In this document: in pieces, positions 47,974 to 56,583 of the stretch | How the letters are laid out: each line of letters begins with the position of its first letter | Numbering within the stretch: position 1 is the first letter of the stretch | NCBI RefSeq assembly: GCF_034676705.1 | Contig: NZ_JAUCBS010000007.1 | Span: 1-64,000 of the forward strand | Length of the DNA stretch: 64,000 bases | Source of the DNA: Gemmobacter sp. | GTDB lineage: Bacteria > Pseudomonadota > Alphaproteobacteria > Rhodobacterales > Rhodobacteraceae | Direction: 5' to 3' | Translations under genes and position numbers: made by a program | Notes under the pieces: generated by a model | Told to the model about the DNA's origin: nothing | The model's input: the letters and a program-made list of their open reading frames with translations, nothing else | The model's database searches: none

Positions 47974-49289
47974 GCCTCGTCCTCCAGCAGGTTGCCGCGC
48001 AGGGTGGTGGCGGCATATTCCCGCCGGTAGACCCCCCTTGCCTGCAACAGCGGCACGACCTGATCCACGAAATCCGTCGTGGAGCTGTTGTTCACCGTCG
48101 GCGTGATGTTGAAGCCAAAGCACCCCGTCTCGCGCCAGATTTCCTCCATGCGGGCGGCGACCTGTTCGGGCGTGCCGATCACCGGCATGATGCCCACCGC
48201 CATGCCCCAGCGCATCGCCAGCTCGCGCAGCGTCATCCGCGCCTCGCCGCCGACCATGGCGGTCATCGCCTTCATCAGGCCCTGCGATGCGTCGGTCGCC
48301 ACCTCCTCCAGCGGCTTGTCGAGGTCAAAGGTGGAAAAATCCACCCCCAGCGACCCCGACAGCCGCGCCAGCGCGCCGTCGATGGGGATCGCCTCCATCA
48401 GGTCGCGGTAGAGCCGCTGCGCCTCGGCCTCGGTGCCGCCGATCACGGGTTGCAGCCCGAACGACACCCGCATGGGGCCCTGCCGCCCCGCCTCGGCCGC
48501 CGCTGCTGCCACCTGCGCCATATAGCGTTTCATCCCGCCCAGATGCGGCTGGATGGAAAAGGTCACCTCGGCATTGTCCAGCGCGAATTTCTGCCCCCGC
48601 CCCGAGGATCCGGCCTGAAAGATCACCGGATGCCCCTGCGCCGATGGCAGGACCGGCGGCACGGTATGGGTGCGGTAGTATTTGCCTTCGTGCCGGATCA
48701 TCGCCACCTTGGCCGGGTCGGCATAGATCCCCGTCGCCCGGTCGCAGACCAGCGCATCGGGGGCAATGCCCGACCACAGCTTGCGGCACACCTGCATGAA
48801 TTCATCCGCCCGGTCGTAACGGTCGTCATGGGCAACCTGATCCTGCCCCATGGCACGATGTTCGCCGCGCAGGTGCCCGGTGACCACGTTCCACCCGGCC
48901 CGCCCGCCGCTGAGGTAATCAAAGGTGCACAGCGACCGCACCAGCGCATAGGGCTGCACCGTGGACACCGACATGGTCACCGCAAAGCCCAGATGCGTGG
49001 TCGCCGCCGCCATCGCCGGCAACAGCGCCATCGGATCATGCGTCGGCCAGCACACGCCATGGCGCACCGCCTCGTCCGCGCGGTCAAGGTAGCGGTCGAA
49101 CACGCCGGGCGTATCGGCAAAGAACAGCGCGTCAAAGCAGCCGCGTTCCAGCGTGCGGGCCAGATCCTGCCAGATGGCAAAGGATCCCAGCGCCTCCAGC
49201 CGGTTGTCCTGGGGATGGGCCCAGGAATTCACCGTATGGTTGATCGGGCTGTTGATCTGAAAGCTGACAAGATGCATCCGGCGGGTCAC
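47970..49289 (-). CDS. LLM-class flavin-dependent monooxygenase (NtaA/SnaA/DszA-like)
   Basis: This 439-residue protein has the bacterial luciferase-like TIM barrel of the two-component FMNH2-dependent monooxygenases: FADTPGVFDRY, FAVTMSVSTVQPYALVRSLCTFDYLSGGRAGWNVVTG, YDRADEFMQVCRKLWSG and PVIFQAGSSGRGQKFA. Members cleave C-N, C-S or lactone-type bonds (nitrilotriacetate, dibenzothiophene sulfone, pristinamycin precursors). No flavin reductase gene is next to it, so reduced FMN must come from elsewhere. It overlaps its neighbours on both sides by 4 nt. Confidence 0.88.
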   Translation of the reverse strand: MTRRMHLVSFQINSPINHTVNSWAHPQDNRLEALGSFAIWQDLARTLERGCFDALFFADTPGVFDRYLDRADEAVRHGVCWPTHDPMALLPAMAAATTHLGFAVTMSVSTVQPYALVRSLCTFDYLSGGRAGWNVVTGHLRGEHRAMGQDQVAHDDRYDRADEFMQVCRKLWSGIAPDALVCDRATGIYADPAKVAMIRHEGKYYRTHTVPPVLPSAQGHPVIFQAGSSGRGQKFALDNAEVTFSIQPHLGGMKRYMAQVAAAAAEAGRQGPMRVSFGLQPVIGGTEAEAQRLYRDLMEAIPIDGALARLSGSLGVDFSTFDLDKPLEEVATDASQGLMKAMTAMVGGEARMTLRELAMRWGMAVGIMPVIGTPEQVAARMEEIWRETGCFGFNITPTVNNSSTTDFVDQVVPLLQARGVYRREYAATTLRGNLLEDEA

Positions 49290-50944
49290 GGGAACCTCCC
49301 TTGGGTGGATTGGGGCGCGCGCAGATCGGCGGTCATGAACCGGGCCGCGCGTTCGCCGACAAGGATGGACGGGGCATGCATGGTGGCGCCCATCGGCAGC
49401 GGCACGACCGAGGCATCGGCAATGCGCAGGCCCCCGATGCCCCGCAGGCGCAACTGCGGATCGACCGGCGCCGCCGCATCGCTGCCCATGCGGCAGGTGC
49501 CGCCGGGGTGATAGAACGTGCCGCAGGCCGCGCGCACCGCATCGGCCAGCGCATCGCGCGTCTCGGCCCCGGCCAGCGGCGCAATCTCGGTCAGCGCAGG
49601 CGCCAGATCGCTGGCCGCCAGCGCCGCCCGCAACCGCAGCAGGCCCGCCACCATGGCCCGCATATCGGCCGGATCGCTGAAATAGCCCGGCGCAATGCGC
49701 GGCGCCTGCAACGGGTCGGCGGACCGCAGCGTCACCGCCCCCCGGCTGGCCTGCCGCGCCAGGCTGACCGAAACGGCAAAGCCATGGCGATATTCAAAAA
49801 TCTCGCGCAGCCGCGCCCCCACCTCGGCCCGCCGGACCAGCGCGGGCATCACCACCGCCATCAGGTCCGAGGCGGCAAGCCCCGGATCGCTGCGGAACAG
49901 CCCGCCCATCGCGACATAGGACTCGCCCAGCGGCCCGCCCCGCCCCAGCGCATAGCGCAGCCCCGCCGCCATGGCCCGCAGGGGGGACAGATGGCGAAAG
50001 GCCGACAGCGGTTCCCCCAGCGCATAGCGCAGGGCGACGGCCGGGTGATTGTGCAGGTTCTGCCCCACCCCGGGGCAATCCAGCAGCACCGGAATGCCAT
50101 GGGCGCGCAAAACCTCGGCCGGGCCGATCCCCGACAGCATCAACAACTGCGGCGTCTTGATCGCACCGCAGCACAGCGCCACCCCGCCCCCTGCCCGCAG
50201 GGTCAGGGTCTCGCCACCGCGCCGCACCTCGGCCCCGGTCACGCGGCCCTCCTCGACCAGCAGCCGCGTCACGGTGGCTTCGGTCAGGATGTGCAGGTTC
50301 GGCAGGCGCCGCGCCGGATCCAGCCAGGCCCGCGCCACGCCATGGCGTTCGCCGCCGTGGATATTCACGTCGAACAGTCCGAACCCCTCGGCCAGATCGC
50401 CGTTCACGTCATCGACCACCGGCAGGTCCGCGCCCCGCATGGCGCCCAGAAACCGCCCGGTCAGCGGCAGATCCAGCCGCGCGCGGCGGATGCGCAGGGG
50501 GCCGTCCGCGCCATGCAGCGGATCGCCCCCGCGGTCGCTGCATTCGATGTCGCGGTAGACCTGCAGCACGTCGTCCCAGCCCCAGCCCGGGCAGCCCGCC
50601 GCCTGCCAGGCGTCGTAATCCGCCCGGCCGCCGCGCATCCACAACATGCCGTTGATCCCGCTCGATCCGCCCAGCATGCGCCCCTGGCTCCAGCGTTGCG
50701 GGCGGTCGTCCAGGCCGGGGACCGGCTCGGTGGTGAAATCCCAGTTCGTCGCCGGGTCGATCGAGGCCATGAAGGCCAGCGCCGGCACCCGGTTGACCAG
50801 CCCGCGCTTTGCCGGCCCCGCCTCCAGCAGCGTTACCGCCAGGCCGCTGGCGGCCAGCCGCGCCGCCAGCACCGATCCGGCCGCGCCGGCGCCGATCACC
50901 AGGACATCGCTGTCCGGCACGGATGGATCCGACTGGTCGCGCAC
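49286..50944 (-). CDS. GMC-family FAD oxidoreductase (alcohol/choline dehydrogenase-like)
   Basis: This protein of about 552 residues has SDVLVIGAGAAGSVLAARLAASG and LLEAGP for FAD, the GMC signature GRMLGGSSGINGMLWMRG, ALCCGAIKTPQLLMLSGIGP, and the C-terminal catalytic region (GTFYHPGGTCRMGSDAAAPVDPQLRLRGIGGLRIADASVVP). The second catalytic residue region reads GATMHAP where GNTNAP is common. The GTG at 50944 is chosen because GGGGAGG lies 6 nt upstream; an upstream in-frame ATG at 51046 has no such site and would cover the operator. It is the first gene of the operon. Confidence 0.87.
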   Translation of the reverse strand: MRDQSDPSVPDSDVLVIGAGAAGSVLAARLAASGLAVTLLEAGPAKRGLVNRVPALAFMASIDPATNWDFTTEPVPGLDDRPQRWSQGRMLGGSSGINGMLWMRGGRADYDAWQAAGCPGWGWDDVLQVYRDIECSDRGGDPLHGADGPLRIRRARLDLPLTGRFLGAMRGADLPVVDDVNGDLAEGFGLFDVNIHGGERHGVARAWLDPARRLPNLHILTEATVTRLLVEEGRVTGAEVRRGGETLTLRAGGGVALCCGAIKTPQLLMLSGIGPAEVLRAHGIPVLLDCPGVGQNLHNHPAVALRYALGEPLSAFRHLSPLRAMAAGLRYALGRGGPLGESYVAMGGLFRSDPGLAASDLMAVVMPALVRRAEVGARLREIFEYRHGFAVSVSLARQASRGAVTLRSADPLQAPRIAPGYFSDPADMRAMVAGLLRLRAALAASDLAPALTEIAPLAGAETRDALADAVRAACGTFYHPGGTCRMGSDAAAPVDPQLRLRGIGGLRIADASVVPLPMGATMHAPSILVGERAARFMTADLRAPQSTQGRFP

Positions 50945-51004
50945 AACAGGCCTCCCCACCTTCGTGCCGTGCCGATTCTCCGGCAAGCTTGTTCTGATAG
51001 TCCA

Positions 51005-51016
51005 CTGATATATCAG
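51005..51016. promoter_or_regulatory. Palindrome CTGATATATCAG between divergent operons
   Basis: CTGATATATCAG is a perfect 12-bp palindrome, and a further CTGATA half-site lies 11 bp upstream (50994). It sits in the 282-nt gap between the GMC-led operon and the dpp genes. AT-rich 12-bp palindromes of this kind are usual for FCD-type GntR regulators, so the regulator at 42803 is the natural candidate. Confidence 0.55.
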
Positions 51017-51226
51017 ATGCGCAGCAATGCAAGGATTGATCTGCACCAGAGTCAGATTTTGCGCGAGGGGCCGGGATTCGGCCGGTCAGGCTTCCCTTGC
51101 GGCAAGCCGCCGCGATTGTGACCGCCGCGGCCTTGCACAAATTTCAGGCGGCTGACAAACTCTCGCGCGATAAATCCGGCGGGGACCAACCCCGTCCTCT
51201 TGACCCCGAACTGGGAGGGAACCCGC

Positions 51227-52807
51227 GTGACGAACCGACTGACCCAACTCTGCGCCCTGCTGCTGGCCACCAGCGCGCTGACCGGCGCCGCCCATGCCGA
51301 AACGCTGCGGTGGGCCAAGGCGGCCGATGCCACCACCCTGGATCCGCATGCCCAGAACCTGGGCACCAACCACAATTTCCTGCACCACATCTATGAAACG
51401 CTGGTCAACCGCAACGTCGCGGGCGAACTGACCCCCCGTCTGGCCACCGAATGGGCCATCAAGGACGGCGCGCCGAACGTCTGGGTGTTCAAGCTGCGTC
51501 AGGGCGTGAAATTCCACGATGGCGCCGATTTCACCGCCGAGGATGTGGTCTTCTCGCTGGACCGCGCGCGGTCGGACAAATCCAACATGCGCCAGCTGCA
51601 TGTGGGCATCGACAAGGTGGTCGCGGTCGATGACTACACCATCGAGGTCCATATGAAGGGCCCGTCGCCGCTTTATCCGAACAACCTGACCAACACCTTC
51701 ATCATGGACAAGGGCTGGGCCGAGGCAAAGGACGTCGTGCTGGTGCAGGACTATGCCGCCGGCGCCGACAACTATGCGGTGCGCAACACCAACGGGACCG
51801 GCCCCTATACCCTGACCTCGCGCGAGGTGGATGTGCGGTCCGTCATGACCCATTTCCCCGGCCACTGGGGCGACAAGCCCGCGGTGACCGAAATCGTCTA
51901 TCTGCCGATCGCCGAAAACGCCACCCGCGTGGCCGCCCTGCTGTCGGGCGAGGTCGATTTCGTGCAGGACGTGCCGGTGCAGGACGTGACCCGTCTGCAA
52001 TCCAGCAACGGCATCACCGTGACGACGGGGCCGGAAAACCGCATCATCTATTTCGGCTACCGGTTCGGCGATGCGCCGCTGAAATCCTCGAACGTCACCG
52101 ACAAGAACCCCTTCAACGACCCCAAGGTCCGCGAGGCGATGCACCTGGCCGTCGACCGCGAGGCGATCCAGCGCGTCGTGATGCGCGGCATGTCGGTGCC
52201 GGCCGGCGTGGCCATGCCCCCCTTCGTCAACGGCTGGACCAAGGAACTGGACGCCTATCCCAAGCCCGACCTGGCCAAGGCCAAGGCGCTCTTGACCGAA
52301 GCGGGCTATCCGAACGGCTTCACCGTCACGCTCGACACGCCGAACAACCGCTATGTCAACGACGAGGCGATCAGCCAGGCGCTGGTCGGCATGCTGGGCC
52401 GCATCGGCATCCAGGTCACGCTGGCCTCGCGCCCGGTGGCGCAGCATTCGCCGCTGATCCAGTCGAACACGACCGATTTCTACATGCTGGGCTGGGGCGT
52501 TCCCACCTTTGACTCGGCCTATGTGTTCAACGATCTGGTCCACACCAAGGCCGGCCATTACGGCGCCTACAACGGCGGCCTCTATTCCAACCCGGACCTC
52601 GACGCCAAGATCGAATCGCTGGAAACCGAGGTTGACCTGCCCAAGCGCAACGCGACCATCGCGGAAATCTGGGCCAAGGTGCAGGAAGACCGCGTGCTGC
52701 TGCCGATCCACAACCAGGTGCTGGCCTATGCCACCCGCGCCGGCGTGGAAATCGCCGTTCACCCGGAAAACAGCCCGCTGCTGTCGGCTGTGACCTTCAA
52801 GAAGTAA
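51227..52807 (+). CDS. dppA: ABC importer substrate-binding protein (DppA/OppA family)
   Basis: This 526-residue SBP family 5 protein has a signal peptide (TQLCALLLATSALTGAAHA) and conserved strands LRWAKAADATTLDPHAQN, VWVFKLRQGVKFHDGADFTAEDVVFSLDRA, NGTGPYTLTSRE and KVREAMHLAVDREAI. The GTG at 51227 follows GGGAGGG at good spacing; the TTG at 51200 is less likely. Family members bind peptides, nickel chelates, opines or sugars, and the ligand here is not readable. Confidence 0.9.
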   Translation: MTNRLTQLCALLLATSALTGAAHAETLRWAKAADATTLDPHAQNLGTNHNFLHHIYETLVNRNVAGELTPRLATEWAIKDGAPNVWVFKLRQGVKFHDGADFTAEDVVFSLDRARSDKSNMRQLHVGIDKVVAVDDYTIEVHMKGPSPLYPNNLTNTFIMDKGWAEAKDVVLVQDYAAGADNYAVRNTNGTGPYTLTSREVDVRSVMTHFPGHWGDKPAVTEIVYLPIAENATRVAALLSGEVDFVQDVPVQDVTRLQSSNGITVTTGPENRIIYFGYRFGDAPLKSSNVTDKNPFNDPKVREAMHLAVDREAIQRVVMRGMSVPAGVAMPPFVNGWTKELDAYPKPDLAKAKALLTEAGYPNGFTVTLDTPNNRYVNDEAISQALVGMLGRIGIQVTLASRPVAQHSPLIQSNTTDFYMLGWGVPTFDSAYVFNDLVHTKAGHYGAYNGGLYSNPDLDAKIESLETEVDLPKRNATIAEIWAKVQEDRVLLPIHNQVLAYATRAGVEIAVHPENSPLLSAVTFKK

Positions 52808-52824
52808 GCGGGCCCGCCCTGCTG

Positions 52825-52860
52825 CGGCCTGTCGCCCCCGACCGGGCGTCAGGCCGTTTT
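52825..52860 (+). terminator. Intercistronic terminator-like hairpin after dppA
   Basis: CGGCCTG-T-CGCCC and GGGCG-T-CAGGCCG form a 12-pair stem with one T-T mismatch and a 6-nt loop, followed by TTTT. It can lower expression of the permease genes relative to the binding protein. Confidence 0.6.
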
Positions 52861-52906
52861 CGTATCCGGCCCCCGGATCGCCCCCCTTGCCACAGGGAAC
52901 CCCCAC

Positions 52907-53890
52907 ATGTTCGCCTTCATCCTCAGGCGCCTCCTCCAGTCCGTCGTCGTGATGCTGGTGGTCGCGCTGATCGCCTTTCTGATCTTCCGGTTCGTCGGTG
53001 ATCCCATCGTCTCCATGGCGGGTGTCGAAACCCGCATCGAGGATCAGGAGATCATGCGCGACCGGCTGGGCCTGAACGACCCGTTCTATGCCCAGTTCTG
53101 GGCCTTCCTCACCAACGCGCTGCAGGGCGAATTCGGCATTTCCTACCGCCTGCAACAGCCTGTGCTGCGGCTGATCGCGGAACGGCTGCCCGCCACGCTG
53201 GAACTGGCCTTCGTTTCGGCCACGCTGGCGCTGGTGGTGGGGGTGCTGTTGGGCATCTACACCGCGCTGCGCTCGCGCAGCATGGTGTCGGGGGCGATCA
53301 TGGCGCTGTCGCTGGTCGGCGTGTCGCTGCCGACCTTCCTGATCGGCATCGGGCTGATCTATGTGTTCGCGGTGGAACTGCAATGGCTGCCGTCCTTTGG
53401 CCGCGGCGATACCGTGCCGATCGGGCCATGGCGCACCGGGTTCCTGACCGAATCCGGCCTGAAATCGCTGATCCTGCCTGCCATCACCCTGTCGCTGTTC
53501 CAGATGACGCTGATCATGCGCCTTGTGCGCGCGGAAATGATGGAGGTGCTGCGCACCGACTACATCCGCTTTGCCCGCGCCCGCGGCCTGCCGGACAAGG
53601 TGATCAACTTCCGCCATGCGCTGAAGAACACCATGGTGCCGGTGATCACCATCACGGGCCTGCAACTGGGCTCGGTCATCGCCTTTGCCATCGTCACCGA
53701 AACCGTGTTCCAGTGGCCGGGGGTGGGATCGCTGTTCATCACCTCGGTGCAGGCGGTCGATGTGCCGGTGATGGCGACGTATCTGATGTTCATCGCCTTC
53801 GTCTTTGTCGTGATCAACCTGATCGTCGACATCCTTTATTACCTCGTCGATCCGCGCCTGCGCGTCGACGGCCGCAGCAAGGGTCACTGA
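52907..53890 (+). CDS. dppB: ABC importer permease (DppB family)
   Basis: This 327-residue permease has six membrane helices, the N-terminal LRRLLQSVVVMLVVALIAFLIFRFVGDP, RLPATLELAFVSATLALVVGVLLGI and the EAA loop YIRFARARGLPDKVINFRHALKNTMVPVITI. It pairs with the DppC-like protein encoded next. It lies 99 nt after dppA. Confidence 0.93.
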   Translation: MFAFILRRLLQSVVVMLVVALIAFLIFRFVGDPIVSMAGVETRIEDQEIMRDRLGLNDPFYAQFWAFLTNALQGEFGISYRLQQPVLRLIAERLPATLELAFVSATLALVVGVLLGIYTALRSRSMVSGAIMALSLVGVSLPTFLIGIGLIYVFAVELQWLPSFGRGDTVPIGPWRTGFLTESGLKSLILPAITLSLFQMTLIMRLVRAEMMEVLRTDYIRFARARGLPDKVINFRHALKNTMVPVITITGLQLGSVIAFAIVTETVFQWPGVGSLFITSVQAVDVPVMATYLMFIAFVFVVINLIVDILYYLVDPRLRVDGRSKGH

Positions 53891-53891
53891 C

Positions 53892-54845
53892 ATGCAAGGT
53901 CCGGTCGACACTCCCGCCGCCACCCCGCCGAAAACCCTGTGGCAACGCATCGCCGACAGCGACGTGTTCTTTTCCTGGACCCGCTCGCCCATCACCATCG
54001 TCGCCTCGGTCGTGGCGCTGGCGCTGGTCCTGATGGCGGTGCTGGCGCCCGTGCTGGCGCCGCATACCCCGTTCGATCCGGCCACCATCGACCTGATGGA
54101 TGGCTTTACCCAACCCTTTGGCGACTCGTTCTCGGGCAAGACCTATCTGTTCGGCACCGACGATCAGGGGCGCGACCTCTTGTCGACCATCATGTATGGC
54201 TCGCGCGTGTCGCTGTTCGTGGGCTTTTCCGCCACGCTGTTCGCCATGGTGCTGGGCATTTCGCTGGGCCTTGCCGCCGGTTATCGCGGCGGGGTGCTGG
54301 ATACGGTCATCATGCGGGTGGCCGATGTGCAGCTGTCCTTCCCCGCCATCCTGATCGCACTCCTGATCTTTGGCGTCGCCCGCGGCCTGATCCCGCCCGA
54401 GCGGCAGGAAACCACCGCGATCTGGGTGCTGATCCTGGCCATCGGCCTGTCGAACTGGGCGCAGTTCGCCCGCACCGTGCGCGGCACCACCATGGTGGAA
54501 CGGCAAAAGGATTACGTCTCCGCCGCCCGCCTGCTGGGCCGCCACCCGCTGGCCATCGTCACCCGCCATGTGCTGCCCAACGTCCTTGGCCCGGTGCTGG
54601 TGATCGCCACCATCAGCCTTGCCCTGGCCATCATCGAGGAGGCGACGCTCTCCTTCCTGGGCGTCGGCGTGCCGCCCACCCAGCCCAGCCTGGGCACGCT
54701 GATCCGCATCGGCCAGCGGTTCCTGTTTTCCGGCGAATGGTGGATCCTTGCGTTCCCCGCCTTCACGCTGATCCTGCTGGCGCTGTCGGTCAACCTGTTG
54801 GGCGACTGGCTGCGCGATGCCCTGAACCCGAGGCTGCGCAAATGA
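53892..54845 (+). CDS. dppC: ABC importer permease (DppC family)
   Basis: This 317-residue permease has an N-terminal cytosolic arm, the first helix ITIVASVVALALVLMAVLAPVLAPH, FGTDDQGRDLLSTIMYGSRVSLFVG and the EAA loop YVSAARLLGRHPLAIVTRHVLPNVLGPVLVI. It starts one base after the dppB stop and overlaps the ATPase gene by 4 nt. Confidence 0.93.
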   Translation: MQGPVDTPAATPPKTLWQRIADSDVFFSWTRSPITIVASVVALALVLMAVLAPVLAPHTPFDPATIDLMDGFTQPFGDSFSGKTYLFGTDDQGRDLLSTIMYGSRVSLFVGFSATLFAMVLGISLGLAAGYRGGVLDTVIMRVADVQLSFPAILIALLIFGVARGLIPPERQETTAIWVLILAIGLSNWAQFARTVRGTTMVERQKDYVSAARLLGRHPLAIVTRHVLPNVLGPVLVIATISLALAIIEEATLSFLGVGVPPTQPSLGTLIRIGQRFLFSGEWWILAFPAFTLILLALSVNLLGDWLRDALNPRLRK

Positions 54846-56479
54846 CCGCCCCCATCCTGTCCGTCCGCAATCTTGTGGTCGATTTTCCGCTGCGCCGGGG
54901 CAATTTCCGCGCGCTGGATGGCGTCAGCTTCGACATTGCCCCCGGCGAGGTGCTGGGCGTTGTGGGCGAATCCGGTGCCGGCAAATCCATGACCGGCAGC
55001 GCCGTCATCGGCCTGCTGGACCCCCCCGGCCGCATCACCGGCGGCGAGGTTCACCTGACCGGCCAGCGCATCGACACCCTGCCCGGCCCCGATCTGGCCG
55101 CCCTGCGCGGCAAGCGCATCGGCATGGTGATGCAGGATCCGCTGACCTCGCTGAACCCCTTGTTCACCGTGGGCGAACAGCTGATCGAAACCATCCGCCA
55201 GCACCTGCCCCTGTCCGAGGATCAGGCCCGCGCCCGCGCGATTTCCCTGCTGGAAGAGGCGGGGATTCCCCGCGCCGCCGAACGGATCAACGCCTATCCG
55301 CACCAGTTTTCCGGCGGCATGCGCCAGCGCGTGGTGATCGCGCTGGCCATCGCGGCCGATCCCGAACTGGTGATCGCCGATGAACCCACATCGGCGCTGG
55401 ATGTGTCGGTTCAGGCGCAGATCATCAACGTTCTCAAGGACTTGTGCAAACGGCGCGGCACGGCGATCATGCTGATCACCCATGATATGGGGGTCATCGC
55501 CCAGATCGCCGACCGCATCATGGTGATGAATGCTGGCAAGGTGGTGGAAACCGGCACGGTGGCCGACATCATCCGCCATCCGAAACAGGATTACACCCAG
55601 CGCCTCATCGCCTCGATCCCCACGATCAGCCGGTCGGGCGATGCGCCGCCCCCTGCCCCGGCCGACAGCGGCCCCGCCTATGTCGAGGTATCGCACCTTG
55701 TGCGCGATTTCGACATGGGAACCACCATCCTCGACCGCCTGCTGCGCCGCGACAAGGGCCAGTTCCGCGCCGTCAACGATGTGTCCTTCCGCATCGCGCG
55801 GGGCGAAACCTATGGTCTGGTCGGTGAAAGCGGATCGGGCAAATCCACCTGCGCCCGCATGATCGCCGGGTTGATCGAACCCACCTCGGGCCGTGTCATG
55901 GTGAACGGACAGGATGTCTGGGCCGGCAGCGAAGGCGCCCGCACCCGCCGCCGCGCCGTGCAGATGATCTTTCAGGATCCCTACGCCAGCCTCAACCCGC
56001 GCTGGCGGGTGGGCAACATCATCGCCGAACCGATCCGCGTTCTGGGCCTTGCCGCCAACGCCTCCGAGGTCGAGGACCGCGTGGCAGATCTGTTGCGCAA
56101 GGTGCGGCTGGACCCCATCGTCATGCGCAAGTTCCCGCATGAATTTTCCGGCGGCCAGCGCCAGCGCATCGCCATTGCGCGCGCGCTGTCCAGCCAGCCG
56201 GAATTCATCGTCTGCGACGAACCGACCTCGGCGCTGGATGTCTCGGTTCAGGCGCAGGTGCTGGATCTGATGGCGGAACTGCAACAGGATTTCGGCCTGA
56301 CCTATCTGCTGATCAGCCACAACCTGGCCGTCATCCGCCAGATGGCCACCAATGTCGGCGTGCTGCACAATGGCGTGCTGGTGGAAAGCGGCCCGGTGGA
56401 TGCGATCTTCGATCATCCGCAGGCCGATTATACCCGCGTCCTGCTGGATGCCGTCCCCGATCTGGCCGCCATCGGCTGA
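54842..56479 (+). CDS. dppDF: Fused DppD-DppF ATPase of the ABC importer
   Basis: This 545-residue protein carries two complete ATPase domains in one chain. Domain 1 (about 1-260) has VGESGAGKSMTGS, QDPLTSLNPLFTVGEQ, FSGGMRQRVVIALAIAADPELVIADEPTSALD and ITHDMGVI. Domain 2 (about 285-545) has VGESGSGKSTCARMIAG, FQDPYASLNPRWRVGNI, FSGGQRQRIAIARALSSQPEFIVCDEPTSALD and ISHNLAVI. In most Dpp/Opp systems these are separate D and F proteins; fused forms are common in alphaproteobacteria. Confidence 0.93.
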   Translation: MTAPILSVRNLVVDFPLRRGNFRALDGVSFDIAPGEVLGVVGESGAGKSMTGSAVIGLLDPPGRITGGEVHLTGQRIDTLPGPDLAALRGKRIGMVMQDPLTSLNPLFTVGEQLIETIRQHLPLSEDQARARAISLLEEAGIPRAAERINAYPHQFSGGMRQRVVIALAIAADPELVIADEPTSALDVSVQAQIINVLKDLCKRRGTAIMLITHDMGVIAQIADRIMVMNAGKVVETGTVADIIRHPKQDYTQRLIASIPTISRSGDAPPPAPADSGPAYVEVSHLVRDFDMGTTILDRLLRRDKGQFRAVNDVSFRIARGETYGLVGESGSGKSTCARMIAGLIEPTSGRVMVNGQDVWAGSEGARTRRRAVQMIFQDPYASLNPRWRVGNIIAEPIRVLGLAANASEVEDRVADLLRKVRLDPIVMRKFPHEFSGGQRQRIAIARALSSQPEFIVCDEPTSALDVSVQAQVLDLMAELQQDFGLTYLLISHNLAVIRQMATNVGVLHNGVLVESGPVDAIFDHPQADYTRVLLDAVPDLAAIG

Positions 56480-56486
56480 TCCTGCC

Positions 56487-56513
56487 GGCACCCCGCCTGC
56501 CCGGCGGGGTGCC
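56487..56513 (+). terminator. Hairpin after the dpp operon
   Basis: GGCACCCCGCC and GGCGGGGTGCC form a perfect 11-bp stem with a 5-nt loop, 8 nt after the dppDF stop. No T-run follows, so termination may be partial. Confidence 0.5.
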
Positions 56514-56583
56514 GATTGCGTGATCGGCGGAACTGTTTGCGCCGCCCGTTCGTTATCCTGCAAAGTCACCAGCAGGATCCGCC

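Noticed and set aside
51086..54139. A 1017-codon open frame on the minus strand
   Set aside because: It is the mirror of dppA, dppB and the start of dppC, with His/Gln/Gly-rich composition typical of shadow frames.
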